NCBI GenBank assembly: GCA_900555555.1
Contig: USLK01000001.1
Coordinates: 89,368-153,367 of the forward strand
Origin: an uncultured Collinsella sp.
GTDB lineage: Bacteria > Actinomycetota > Coriobacteriia > Coriobacteriales > Coriobacteriaceae
Reading direction: 5' to 3'
Length of the DNA: 64,000 nt
A model generated the notes under the pieces. It was not told where the DNA came from and ran no database searches. It saw nothing but the letters and a program-made list of their open reading frames with translations. A program made the translations under genes and the position numbers. Positions 1 to 8,157 of the stretch are shown here, in pieces (position 1 is the first letter of the stretch; each line of letters opens with the position of its first letter).

Positions 1-772
1 CGGCCGAAAGCATGTCGTAGACGACCTCCTCGCCGCGCTCGAGGCCGCGCACGGCACGGGCGAAGTCCTTGTACACGCCAGCGCTCTTGGTGCCCGCGCC
101 GGAGATGATGAGCGGGGTACGGGCCTCATCGATAAGGATGGAGTCGACCTCGTCGACGATGGCGTACGCATGGCCGCGCTGCACGCGCTGCTCGGGGCGG
201 ACCACCATGTTGTCGCGCAGGTAGTCGAAGCCGAATTCGGAATTGGTACCGTAGGTCACATCGGCGGCATAGGCGGGGCGCTTCTGCTCGAGCGGCATGC
301 CGTTTTGCAGCAGGCCGACCGTCATGCCCAGGAAGCGGTAGATGTTGCCCATCCACTCGGAGTCGCGCTTGGCCAGGTAGTCGTTGACCGTGACGATGTG
401 CACGCCCTTGCCCGCAAGCGCGTTGAGGTAGCCGGCCAGGGTGGAGACCAAGGTCTTGCCCTCGCCCGTCTTCATCTCGGCGATCATGCCCTCGTGCAGG
501 GCCATGGCACCGATAAGCTGCACGTCGAAGTGACGCATGCCGAGGGTGCGGCGGGAGGCCTCGCGGACGACGGCGAACGCCTCGGGCAGCAGGTCATCGA
601 GGGTCTCGCCCTTTGCCAAGCGCTCGCGGAACAGCTCCGTTTGAGAGCAGAGCTCATCGTCGGACATCTTCTCATAGGTGGGCTCGAGGCCATTGATGAC
701 GCCGACGGTCTTCTCATAGCGCTTGAGGTCCTTATCGGCACCAAAGGACAGCAGCTTTGAAACGAATCCCAT
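1..772 (-). CDS. secA: Preprotein translocase ATPase SecA (N-terminal part, cut by window edge)
   Basis: SecA is the cytoplasmic ATPase that pushes preproteins through the SecYEG channel. The first 257 residues are visible; the rest lies left of the window. Walker A is MKTGEGKT at residues 100-107 and the DEAD-type Walker B is DEVD at 207-210, followed by the conserved stretch SILIDEARTPLIISG. The preprotein-binding domain starts just after this and is cut. The ATG at 770-772 is preceded by AGGAAG at good spacing. SecY, its membrane partner, is encoded in the ribosomal cluster of this window. Partial only because of the window edge; no internal damage is seen. Confidence 0.97.
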   Translation of the reverse strand, partial: MGFVSKLLSFGADKDLKRYEKTVGVINGLEPTYEKMSDDELCSQTELFRERLAKGETLDDLLPEAFAVVREASRRTLGMRHFDVQLIGAMALHEGMIAEMKTGEGKTLVSTLAGYLNALAGKGVHIVTVNDYLAKRDSEWMGNIYRFLGMTVGLLQNGMPLEQKRPAYAADVTYGTNSEFGFDYLRDNMVVRPEQRVQRGHAYAIVDEVDSILIDEARTPLIISGAGTKSAGVYKDFARAVRGLERGEEVVYDMLSA

Positions 773-842
773 GTGGTTCTTCCTATTCGTGAAAAGCGCG
801 CGGACGCGCGAACATAATCGGTTTCAACTTTATCCAAACGAT

Positions 843-860
843 ATGAACGGTATGAGTACG
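843..860 (+). repeat. Solitary half-copy of the ACGGTTATGAGTA intergenic repeat
   Basis: The bases ATGAACGGTATGAGTACG lie upstream of secA and match the terminal motif of the two 194-bp elements at 47269 and 63689, with one base missing. No TGACA end and no opposing partner is seen within 200 bp, so this is read as a degenerate single end. Confidence 0.5.
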
Positions 861-985
861 TTATCGGAGCCCACAGGTAAACCACGGAAGAAAACGCCGA
901 GCGACCTTTGACGGCCGTTCGGCGAAAAACGCGTGACCTTCATAACAATCGAGGGCACCGGTGCAAGGGAGATGGCAGGCCCCTA

Positions 986-1423
986 TTAATCGGCGAGGGC
1001 GGATGCGGAACGGAATTCGCGAACGCAGGCGCACAGGAATCCAAGACCGGCTCCGCCCAGCGCAACGCCCAGGCCGGTGTAAAAAAACGCGATGAACCAG
1101 CTGGGAACCAACCCGAAGGCGCGCAGCGAGATGCCGCCGCCCATCATGGTCGCCATGATGATGTAGGACTTCGTATCGAAGAAACGCCAAAACGGCTGGG
1201 CCTCCTGTCCATACCCCTGGATGCGAACGATATGTTTATGCAGCATCTTGGAGAACACACGTGTCCAGAAGACTGTGAACACGGCAACGCTGCCCACGGC
1301 GAGCGCGAGTACGGGCGCCACGGCCTCGCCGTACGCCATGATGCCCAAACGGGTGATGTTGAAGCCGGCGATACTCCATACGACCCCGGCGATCAGCAGA
1401 AGCCACTCCTTGGTAACCTTCAT
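986..1423 (-). CDS. Small integral membrane protein, function unknown
   Basis: A 145-residue protein with about four predicted membrane spans (roughly residues 7-30, 35-57, 86-105 and 108-132) and a short charged loop (about 60-85) between spans 2 and 3. I do not recognise the family. The frame stays open upstream to 1540, but the ATG at 1421-1423 (MKVTKEW) has a good AAAGGA Shine-Dalgarno and is followed at once by a hydrophobic helix, so I choose it. It stands alone between secA and rpmE. Its promoter region carries a perfect inverted repeat (1544-1560), which suggests repressor control. No signal of transfer is seen. Confidence 0.75.
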   Translation of the reverse strand: MKVTKEWLLLIAGVVWSIAGFNITRLGIMAYGEAVAPVLALAVGSVAVFTVFWTRVFSKMLHKHIVRIQGYGQEAQPFWRFFDTKSYIIMATMMGGGISLRAFGLVPSWFIAFFYTGLGVALGGAGLGFLCACVREFRSASALAD

Positions 1424-1539
1424 GATTTCAGTCCTTTCAACGATCGCACTCACAATGGGGCCCGCGCGCATCCGGCTAACGGAAACCGCCGATGCGGCCG
1501 CTCCATCGGGGTACCCGAGCGAACGATAAGTGAACACCA

Positions 1540-1567
1540 TTCATATGAACATTGTTCATACTACCAA
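1540..1567 (-). promoter_or_regulatory. Promoter with embedded 17-bp operator-like inverted repeat
   Basis: On the minus strand TTGGTA (1562-1567) and TATGAA (1540-1545) are separated by 16 bp and point at the membrane protein starting at 1423. The perfect inverted repeat TATGAAC-ATT-GTTCATA (1544-1560) fills the spacer, a position typical of operators for dimeric repressors of the TetR or PadR kind. The regulator is not in the window. The leader would be about 110 nt. Confidence 0.55.
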
Positions 1568-1657
1568 CGCGTGGCATAGGGTGGGCAGAGGAGCCCATCG
1601 TTCCCCTATTCTCCAAAGCTTGCACACATATGTTATTTACTGTATGGCATTTGCATA

Positions 1658-1697
1658 AAAGAAAAGACCCTGGCGCCCGAAAGGACGACAGGGTCTC
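1658..1697 (-). terminator. Rho-independent terminator of rpmE
   Basis: An 8-bp stem (AGACCCTG 1665-1672 with CAGGGTCT 1689-1696) is followed on the minus strand by a T-rich run (TTTTCTTTT). It lies just after the rpmE stop codon at 1720. Confidence 0.85.
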
Positions 1698-1719
1698 GGT
1701 TAAACCGATGCGCCTTGAA

Positions 1720-2160
1720 TTACTCAGCGGCCTCGGTGGTCTCGGCAGCAGCCTCGGCCGGAGCCTCAGCAGCCTCCTCAGCGGGAGCCTCGGCAGCCTT
1801 CTTGGCAGCCTCGGCAGCGGCCTTCTTCTCGTACTCAGCGGCACGCTTGGCCTTCTCGGCAGCCTTGGCCTCGCGCTCGGCAGCCTGCTTGGCAGCGAGC
1901 TCCTCGGCGGCCTTAGCCTTAGCGGCCTTCTTGGCGGCCTCGCGCTCGAGAGCGGCCTGAGCGGCGCCACCGAACTTGTCGGCGAAGCGCTGGACGCGTC
2001 CACCGGTATCGACGAACTTCTGCTGACCGGTGTAGAACGGGTGGCACTCGTTGCAAAGTTCCACCTGGATCTCCGGCTTGGTCGAGTGAGTCTTGAAGGT
2101 GTTGCCGCAGGAGCAGCGAACGGTGCACTCGACGTACTCGGGATGGATGCCAGACTTCAT
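1720..2160 (-). CDS. rpmE: 50S ribosomal protein L31 with long Ala/Lys/Glu-rich tail
   Basis: The L31 core (about residues 1-70) begins MKSGIHPEY and has the zinc-binding cysteines CSCG and CNECH, so it is the zinc (C+) form. L31 bridges the 50S and 30S subunits at the central protuberance. About 75 residues of Ala/Lys/Glu-rich, probably helical sequence follow; ordinary L31 is 65-85 residues while this is 146. The ATG at 2158-2160 has GAGGAG upstream. The gene stands alone between a two-hairpin leader and a strong terminator. A similar tail is present on L17 in this window. The function of the tail is unknown. Confidence 0.95.
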   Translation of the reverse strand: MKSGIHPEYVECTVRCSCGNTFKTHSTKPEIQVELCNECHPFYTGQQKFVDTGGRVQRFADKFGGAAQAALEREAAKKAAKAKAAEELAAKQAAEREAKAAEKAKRAAEYEKKAAAEAAKKAAEAPAEEAAEAPAEAAAETTEAAE

Positions 2161-2184
2161 GGCAGGGCTCCTCTTCTCGTACGC

Positions 2185-2234
2185 GCACTGGTTTCCGACC
2201 AGTGCAAAGGGGTGGCTTGGTTTCCGACCAAGCC
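2185..2234 (-). ncRNA. Candidate L31 autoregulatory leader (two tandem hairpins)
   Basis: Two perfect 8-bp stems with the same 5-nt loop stand in tandem in the rpmE 5' leader: GCACTGGT/ACCAGTGC (2185-2192, 2198-2205) and GGCTTGGT/ACCAAGCC (2214-2221, 2227-2234). On the RNA the loop is CGGAA in both, and both stems close with the same three base pairs. Ribosomal-protein leaders upstream of L31 have been described for several bacterial groups, Coriobacteria among them; this looks like a member and would bind L31. Confidence 0.7.
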
Positions 2235-2420
2235 AAAATAGCTTGTCTATGCTATCACAGGCGGGACGCCCTTCACCGCCGGAGTCTTCGCGCACAAAAG
2301 AATCACGCGAGCTGCCACGATACAGGTTAACCGTCCGGCAACATGCCGTAGTGGGCGGCTCCCCGGCAAGCAGGTACAATAGTACGAATCGCATCGACCT
2401 CCACATGAAAGGACCCACCT

Positions 2421-2708
2421 ATGGCCGAGACCACTTCCAACCGCATCGTCATCACCGTACTCGGCAAGAACCGCCCCGGCATCGTCGCGGGCATCACCCG
2501 CGTCCTGTCCGAGGCGAACGTCGACATCCGCGATATCACCCAGAGCATCATCGAGGATATCTTCACCATGACCCTCATGGCAGACATCACCGATGCCAAC
2601 CATGACTTCGCCGCGCTGCAGGACGCCCTCGACACCGAGGCATCCGAGCTGGGCGTAGAGGTCAAGATGCAGCGCCAGGACGTCTTCAATTTCATGTATC
2701 GCCTGTAG
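2421..2708 (+). CDS. ACT-domain protein of the UPF0237 family
   Basis: A 95-residue single ACT-like domain (residues 5-80, VITVLGKNRPGIVAGIT) of the UPF0237 family. ACT domains bind amino acids or other small ligands and regulate metabolism; the ligand of this family is not known to me. In many bacteria the gene precedes a UPF0210 (DUF711) gene, but here it is followed after 42 bp by citrate synthase, with no terminator between. A shared transcript is likely. The ATG follows AAAGGA. A -10-like TACAAT lies at 2375-2380. Confidence 0.9.
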   Translation: MAETTSNRIVITVLGKNRPGIVAGITRVLSEANVDIRDITQSIIEDIFTMTLMADITDANHDFAALQDALDTEASELGVEVKMQRQDVFNFMYRL

Positions 2709-2750
2709 CGCGGCGGCTCATAAAGACAACCTCGAAATTCGGGAGACACC

Positions 2751-4199
2751 ATGGGATACGACGCGCGGTGCATCTACTATCGTTTTGACGACCAGCTCAG
2801 CAGGCTCGTCCTCGACTACGAGGCGAGCCGCCAGGTGGATGCCGGCTCCGAGCGCCTCTATCATGGCGTGCCCTCCGAACCCTACGAGGAGGAGCTCTTC
2901 TGCGAGCATAACGTCAAGCGCGGCCTGCGCAACGCGGACGGCTCGGGCGTCGTCGCCGGCCTCACCCGCATATCCGATGTTCACGGCTACAACATCGTCG
3001 ACAACCGAGTCATCCCCGATCGCGGCACACTCACCCTGCGCGGCTACGACATCGAGGACCTCGTGACCAACGCGCAGGCGGAGGATAGATTCGGGTACGA
3101 GGAGGTCGCCTATCTACTCATCACCGGCGAGCTCCCCACCGCAACGGAGCTCGCCGAATTCCGGGAGCGGATCGGGGCGTTTCGGCACCTCTCCGCGGAA
3201 TATGTCTCGCAGTTCCCCATCACCACGGCATCTTCAAGCATCATGAACGTGCTGCAACGCGCCGTTTTGCAGCTGTACGCCTACGATTCGGACCCCGATT
3301 CGATCACACCCGAACATGAAGTGGATGTCGCGCTCTCGTTGCTCGCCCGCCTGCCGCGCATCGCCGCGTTCGCCTACACCTACCGAAGCGCGCGCGACCA
3401 GGGCCGCAGCGCCCACGTCCCCATCCCCGACCCCGGCCTTTCAACCGCCGAGGCGATCTTGCAGGTTCTGCGCGAGTCCGACGATTTCACGCACGAGGAG
3501 GCCATGCTGCTCGACGTCATGCTCATGCTCCATGCCGAGCACGGCGGCGGCAACAACTCCACGTTTGCCTGCCGCGTGCTCTCGAGCTCGGCAACGGATG
3601 CCTATTCCGCCTATGCCGCCGCTATCGGCTCCCTCAAGGGCCCGCGTCACGGCGGGGCCAACGCCAAGGTCGTGGCCATGCACCGCGACATCCGCGAACA
3701 CGTACGGGACTGGGAGAACGAGGACGAGCTCTCCAGCTATCTCGAGAAGATCCTGCGCCGTCAGGCATTCGACGGTACGGGCCTCATCTACGGAATGGGC
3801 CACGCCGTCTACACGCTCTCCGATCCTCGCGCCGAGCTCTGCAGACGCTATGCCCGCTCCCTTGCACAGGACAAGGGCATGGGCGAGGAGTTCGCGCTCA
3901 TCGAGCGCATCGAGCGGCTCGCGCCGGATGTCATGCGCGAGGTGCGCGGCACGAAGAAACCCATCTGCGCGAATATCGATCTGTACACCGGTTTCATCTA
4001 CCAGATACTCGGCATCCCGCAGGAGCTGTTCACGCCGCTGTTCGCCGTCGCGCGCATGGCGGGATGGTCGGCGCACCGCATGGAGGAGCTCCTGTGCGCA
4101 CACCGGATCATCCGTCCGGCCTACCGCTCGGTGATGGAGCACGAGCGATACCTACCCATAGCGCAGCGAACCGCCGCGACATCCTGTTACGGTGGCTAG
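2751..4199 (+). CDS. gltA: Citrate synthase
   Basis: Condenses oxaloacetate and acetyl-CoA to citrate. The 482 residues include the expected active-site blocks: GPRHGGAN with His300, GMGHAVYT with His351, and NIDLYTG with Asp410, matching the catalytic His-His-Asp of the family. HAEHGGGNN (261-269) and the C-terminal block around 430-441 (FAVARMAGWSAH) also fit. In fermentative Coriobacteria an incomplete citrate branch normally supplies 2-oxoglutarate and glutamate; that role is inferred here. The start has GGGAGA upstream. It follows the ACT-domain gene by 42 bp and ends at a strong terminator. A 2-methylcitrate synthase activity cannot be excluded. Confidence 0.95.
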   Translation: MGYDARCIYYRFDDQLSRLVLDYEASRQVDAGSERLYHGVPSEPYEEELFCEHNVKRGLRNADGSGVVAGLTRISDVHGYNIVDNRVIPDRGTLTLRGYDIEDLVTNAQAEDRFGYEEVAYLLITGELPTATELAEFRERIGAFRHLSAEYVSQFPITTASSSIMNVLQRAVLQLYAYDSDPDSITPEHEVDVALSLLARLPRIAAFAYTYRSARDQGRSAHVPIPDPGLSTAEAILQVLRESDDFTHEEAMLLDVMLMLHAEHGGGNNSTFACRVLSSSATDAYSAYAAAIGSLKGPRHGGANAKVVAMHRDIREHVRDWENEDELSSYLEKILRRQAFDGTGLIYGMGHAVYTLSDPRAELCRRYARSLAQDKGMGEEFALIERIERLAPDVMREVRGTKKPICANIDLYTGFIYQILGIPQELFTPLFAVARMAGWSAHRMEELLCAHRIIRPAYRSVMEHERYLPIAQRTAATSCYGG

Positions 4200-4210
4200 A
4201 TAAACGAATG

Positions 4211-4241
4211 AGGGCGACCGCCGCGCGACGGTCGCCCTTTT
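4211..4241 (+). terminator. Rho-independent terminator of gltA
   Basis: A 10-bp GC-rich stem AGGGCGACCG (4211-4220) / CGGTCGCCCT (4229-4238), then TTTT, directly after the citrate synthase stop. Confidence 0.9.
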
Positions 4242-4264
4242 GCAACCTGTTGCCTATGGTCGGC

Positions 4265-5056
4265 TTAACAGGCCTCGAGTATGCGCCGCAGCTCTGCCTG
4301 CACGGCGTGATCGCAGTTGTACCCGATCACGCGGTCGGCTACCGCACGCAAGGCGGGACGGCCGTTTGCCATGGCGCAACCCGTGCCCACAAAGCGCACG
4401 ATCTCGTAATCGTTCATGGAGTCGCCGAAGGCCATGACCTCGCCGCGCTCGATGCCGTAGTGCTCCATAAGCTGATGGATACCCGAGGCCTTCGATATGC
4501 CGGGTTGCATCGCATCGATATAGAAACTGCCCGAAGGGGCGAACGTGAACAGATCGCCCAGCTCGCGCTGGAGCACGTATGCATTGTCCATCACGTTGCC
4601 GTCGTCGCAGTAGACGCTCGCCTTGATGATGTTCACGCTCGGGGCGGGGAGCTCATAGATGCGCTCCGCGTTGGGGAGGTCCTTATCGATCTCGCGCACG
4701 AATTTGTCCTCGTCGTCCAGTAGGAAGGATTTGGTGCGGTCGAAGAGGGCCAGATGCATGTTGGGGAACATCCCGACGGTCTTGGCCAAGCGCTTCACGG
4801 CAAGATGCGAATACACCTCGCGGTCGATCTGGACGCCGTCCGCATACACCTGAGCGCCGTTGGACGCCACGAAATCCATCCGGTCCCTGATGGGAGCGAA
4901 GAACTCGCACAGACGATCGTAACGGCGCCCCGAGGAAGCCGCGAAATGGATGCCCTTGTCCCGAAGCGCCAGGATCAGGTCGTATGTCTCGGCGGGGACC
5001 TCGCCGCTCTCATCGAGGAGCGTTCCGTCCATATCGGATGCGATAAGTTTGATCAT
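4265..5056 (-). CDS. HAD-superfamily Cof-type sugar-phosphate phosphatase
   Basis: A 263-residue Cof/YbjI-like hydrolase. All four HAD motifs are visible: DMDGT with nucleophile Asp8 and Asp10, SSGR with Ser41/Ser42, Lys189, and GDSMND at 211-216. The large insert between motifs II and III is the C2-type cap that sets substrate range, so the likely substrates are phosphorylated sugars or cofactors such as FMN or PLP; the exact one cannot be read from sequence. The protein is probably cytosolic. The ATG at 5054-5056 follows AAAGG. It converges with gltA and lies downstream of the adenine deaminase terminator. Confidence 0.92.
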   Translation of the reverse strand: MIKLIASDMDGTLLDESGEVPAETYDLILALRDKGIHFAASSGRRYDRLCEFFAPIRDRMDFVASNGAQVYADGVQIDREVYSHLAVKRLAKTVGMFPNMHLALFDRTKSFLLDDEDKFVREIDKDLPNAERIYELPAPSVNIIKASVYCDDGNVMDNAYVLQRELGDLFTFAPSGSFYIDAMQPGISKASGIHQLMEHYGIERGEVMAFGDSMNDYEIVRFVGTGCAMANGRPALRAVADRVIGYNCDHAVQAELRRILEAC

Positions 5057-5120
5057 GCAATCAGAACCTTTCTGGCGATGCCGCGCGATGCACGGCCCGG
5101 GGCCTTTCTGCCCTCATACC

Positions 5121-5160
5121 CAAAAAGGCGCCTCGCAAGCCCTAAAGCCCGCGAGGCGCC
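5121..5160 (-). terminator. Rho-independent terminator of adenine deaminase
   Basis: A 10-bp stem GGCGCCTCGC (5127-5136) / GCGAGGCGCC (5151-5160) followed on the minus strand by TTTTT, 10 bp after the stop codon. Confidence 0.92.
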
Positions 5161-5169
5161 CGATGGCAT

Positions 5170-6972
5170 CTATCTCGTATAGGTGAAAGTCGTTACGTCG
5201 AACATGCCCTCGGGACGGATCCGCAGGGTCGGGATGACGGGCAACGGCAGGAAGATCATGCCCATGATGGGGTCCACGGGCGGCTCGATGCCCGCCAAGC
5301 GGGCCTCGGCCATAAAGGCATCGTGCTCACGGGCGACATCGCCCGCGGATTTATCGCTCATCAGGCCTCCCAAGGGAAGATCGATGCGAGCGGCGACCCG
5401 TCCGCCGCGGACAAGCACGAAACCGCCCTGCCCGACCTCCTCGACCGCCCGGCGCATATCGGAGGGATTGTCGCCCACCACGCAGATATTGTGCGAGTCA
5501 TGGCCGATCGTGCTGGCGATTGCCCCGCCATCGATCGTGAACCCCCGCACCCAACCGCGCCCGATATGTTTATCCACAATGTCCTCGCCGGCTGCCTGTG
5601 CGCGAACGCCGCGACCGTGACGCTCGATGAGCATGATGCGGCGCAGCCCCTCATCGGACTGAGGGCGCGCGATGCCCGTCACGGCGTTGCCGGGGACAAC
5701 ATCGATCACGGCCTCCCCCGCACGGAAGGGGTAGGAGAACATGTCATCGCGCAGCATGGGGAGATGGACCGAACCGCGCAGGGCCCCCTCGAGCTCCCGG
5801 ACACGCGGGGATGCGGGCTCGATGGTTCCCACAAACACGCCATCGCGCGCGACCAGCCGGCCGCACGAGTAGACGGCATGGGGAGGGACCGAGAAGGTGA
5901 GGTCATCGAGAAGGAGGAGGTCGGCTCGCCTACCGGGCGCGATGGCGCCGCGGCGCTCGATGGCATCGGGGAACCCGTGGTCAAAACCGAAGATATCTGC
6001 CGGGGAGAGCGTTGCCATGGTCACGGCGGCTATCGGGTCGATACCGGCCTCAACGGCCATGCGGCATGCATTGTCGATCATACCGATGGAGAGGGCGTCG
6101 GACGGCGCGCGGTCGTCCGTGGCGAAGCAGCAGCGACGCGCCAGCGCGGGGTTGTCGAGCAGGACCGGGGCGATCTGGGCCAGATCGTGGCTGCAGGTGC
6201 CCTCGCGCAGCATGACGTACATGCCGCGCGAAAGCTTATCGATGACTTCGGACGGCTGCGTGCTCTCGTGGTCGGCGATGACGCCCGATGCGGCATAGGC
6301 GTTGAGGTCGCGTCCGCGGGCGAGCGGTGCGTGGCCGTCCACCTGGCCGGAAACCGTGAGACGCCCCGCATCGATCCGGGCGCACGTCTCCTCATCCGCC
6401 CCGTACACGCCCGGGAGGTTCATCATCTCGCCCAAACCGAAGATATCCCCCGGATGCCCGGCGATGAACGCGCGCATATCCTGCGCGCTGATAGCGGCGC
6501 CGGCCTGCTCGTCGGGCAGCGCGGGCACGCATGACGGCATCATGAACTTGATGGATCCCGGGGCGCGACGCGCATCCTCGATCATGAATTCAAGGCCCTC
6601 GAGGCCGCAGACATTGGCGATCTCGTGAGAATCGGCGATAGCCGTGGTAGTGCCGCGCGCGAGAGCCATCTGCGCATACTCGGAGGGACGGATATTCGAG
6701 CTCTCGATGTGCAGGTGCCCATCGATAAAACCGGGACACAGATAGCGCCCGCCGCAGTCGATGACCTCACGGGCGTCGTAGCGCGAGACGTCATCGTCGC
6801 GTCCATCGAACAAGACGCCCACGATGCATCCGTCCTTCACGGCGACCTGCCCGCCAACCACGCGCTGGCAGTAGACATCCACGATGCGAGCGTTCGTGAA
6901 CACCGCGTCCGCGCGCTCGCGACCCTCGGCCGCATCGATAAGGCGCCTCATGGCCTGTACATCGGCTGTCAT
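5170..6972 (-). CDS. ade: Adenine deaminase
   Basis: Converts adenine to hypoxanthine and ammonia in purine salvage. It is a 600-residue amidohydrolase with the metal-binding block PGFIDGHLHIESS (His86, His88), the further conserved blocks ADSHEIAN, GEMMN and DGHAP, and FATDDR near the active site. The C-terminal half carries the domain specific to bacterial AdeC (GGLMSDKSA, PIMGMIFLPLPVIP). The ATG (6970-6972) overlaps the stop of the upstream glycosyltransferase as ATGA, so the two are probably translationally coupled. The pairing has no obvious metabolic logic. The gene ends at a strong terminator. Confidence 0.95.
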   Translation of the reverse strand: MTADVQAMRRLIDAAEGRERADAVFTNARIVDVYCQRVVGGQVAVKDGCIVGVLFDGRDDDVSRYDAREVIDCGGRYLCPGFIDGHLHIESSNIRPSEYAQMALARGTTTAIADSHEIANVCGLEGLEFMIEDARRAPGSIKFMMPSCVPALPDEQAGAAISAQDMRAFIAGHPGDIFGLGEMMNLPGVYGADEETCARIDAGRLTVSGQVDGHAPLARGRDLNAYAASGVIADHESTQPSEVIDKLSRGMYVMLREGTCSHDLAQIAPVLLDNPALARRCCFATDDRAPSDALSIGMIDNACRMAVEAGIDPIAAVTMATLSPADIFGFDHGFPDAIERRGAIAPGRRADLLLLDDLTFSVPPHAVYSCGRLVARDGVFVGTIEPASPRVRELEGALRGSVHLPMLRDDMFSYPFRAGEAVIDVVPGNAVTGIARPQSDEGLRRIMLIERHGRGVRAQAAGEDIVDKHIGRGWVRGFTIDGGAIASTIGHDSHNICVVGDNPSDMRRAVEEVGQGGFVLVRGGRVAARIDLPLGGLMSDKSAGDVAREHDAFMAEARLAGIEPPVDPIMGMIFLPLPVIPTLRIRPEGMFDVTTFTYTR

Positions 6973-7994
6973 TGCGCATCCCCCTCATCTTGCCCATCGC
7001 CATCGTCATCGACCACGCCCTCGGTGGTCTCGGCGATGATGTAGCGCGGGCGGCCCTTGCTCTCCAGGTAGATGCGGCCCACGTACTCGCCCACCACGCC
7101 GAGCGACACCATGGTGAGCCCGCCGACGAACCAGATGGATATCATGAGGCTCGACCAGCCGGCGACCACGGCGCCCTGGGCGGCGCGCACGAGCGTGTAG
7201 ACCGTCATGACCACGGCGGCGAGCACCGCCAGCGCGCCCAGGCCCAGCACCCAGCGGATGGGCTTGACCGAGAACGAGGTGATGCCCTCCAGGGCGAACG
7301 ACACCATCTTGCCCAGCGGGTACTTGGACTCGCCGGCGAAGCGCTCGCCGCGCACGTAGTAGACCCTGTCGGTCTTGAACCCGAGGGCCGGGACGATGCC
7401 GCGCAGGAACAGGTTGACCTCGCGGTAGCGCGACAGGGCCCGCAGGGAGCGGCGGCCCATCAGGCGGTAGTCGGCGGAGTCCGAGACCATCTCGACGCCC
7501 AGCCGGCGCATGAGGCCGTAGAACGCCTCGGCGGTGCCGCGCTTGAAGGCGGTGTCGGTGTCGCGGTTGGACCGCACGCCGTAGACGATCTCGGCGCCGC
7601 CGGCGAACCTGGCGAGCATCTCGTCCATGGCGTCGATGTCGTCCTGCAGGTCGGCGTCGAGCGAGACCGCGCAGTCGAACCCGCGGCGCAGGGCCTGCAT
7701 GAGGCCGGCGTACAGGGCGTTCTGGTGCCCCTCGTTGTGCGCGAAGCGGACGCCCGAGAAGCGCGGGTCGGCGGCGTGCAGGCCGCAGGCTATCTCCCAG
7801 GTGCGGTCGCGGCTGCCATCGTCGACGAGCAGCACGGAGCTGCCGGGCGCGACGGAGCCGGAGGCCTCGAGCGCGTCGAGCTTGGCGGCCAGGCGCCGGG
7901 CGGTCTCGGGCAGGACCTCCTCCTCGTTGTAGCACGGCACCACCACGCACAGGCGCGGCGCGGGCGCGAGGACGCTTGCGTTCTGTTCGGTCAT
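6969..7994 (-). CDS. GtrB-like family 2 glycosyltransferase (polyprenyl-phosphate sugar transferase)
   Basis: A 341-residue GT2 enzyme with a cytoplasmic catalytic domain (residues 14-230; VVVPCYNEE, VDDGS and SLDADLQDD with Asp112 and Asp114) and two C-terminal membrane spans (about 248-270 and 281-303). This layout is that of GtrB/DPM1-type enzymes that move glucose or mannose from a nucleotide sugar onto undecaprenyl phosphate for wall or membrane glycan decoration. The acceptor and sugar are inferred. The ATG at 7992-7994 follows GGGAGG; a frame open further upstream is not used. A -10 TATACT lies at 8022-8027. The tail is very acidic. Confidence 0.92.
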   Translation of the reverse strand: MTEQNASVLAPAPRLCVVVPCYNEEEVLPETARRLAAKLDALEASGSVAPGSSVLLVDDGSRDRTWEIACGLHAADPRFSGVRFAHNEGHQNALYAGLMQALRRGFDCAVSLDADLQDDIDAMDEMLARFAGGAEIVYGVRSNRDTDTAFKRGTAEAFYGLMRRLGVEMVSDSADYRLMGRRSLRALSRYREVNLFLRGIVPALGFKTDRVYYVRGERFAGESKYPLGKMVSFALEGITSFSVKPIRWVLGLGALAVLAAVVMTVYTLVRAAQGAVVAGWSSLMISIWFVGGLTMVSLGVVGEYVGRIYLESKGRPRYIIAETTEGVVDDDGDGQDEGDAQ

Positions 7995-8090
7995 ATACCC
8001 TCCCTGCATAGTTAATAGAGAAGTATACCGCGACCGGAGGGACGCGGTTCCACCCAGGATAGATCGCAAGGCCGCCGGATACCCGCGCAT

Positions 8091-8130
8091 CAAAATAGCA
8101 ACAGCCGGCCAGCACGCGCTGGCCGGCTGT
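8091..8130 (-). terminator. Rho-independent terminator of tyrS
   Basis: A perfect 12-bp stem ACAGCCGGCCAG (8101-8112) / CTGGCCGGCTGT (8119-8130), followed on the minus strand by TGCTATTTTG. The T run is interrupted but the stem is very strong. Confidence 0.8.
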
Positions 8131-8157
8131 TTGCCGCTATGGGGAACCCGAAGGTGT

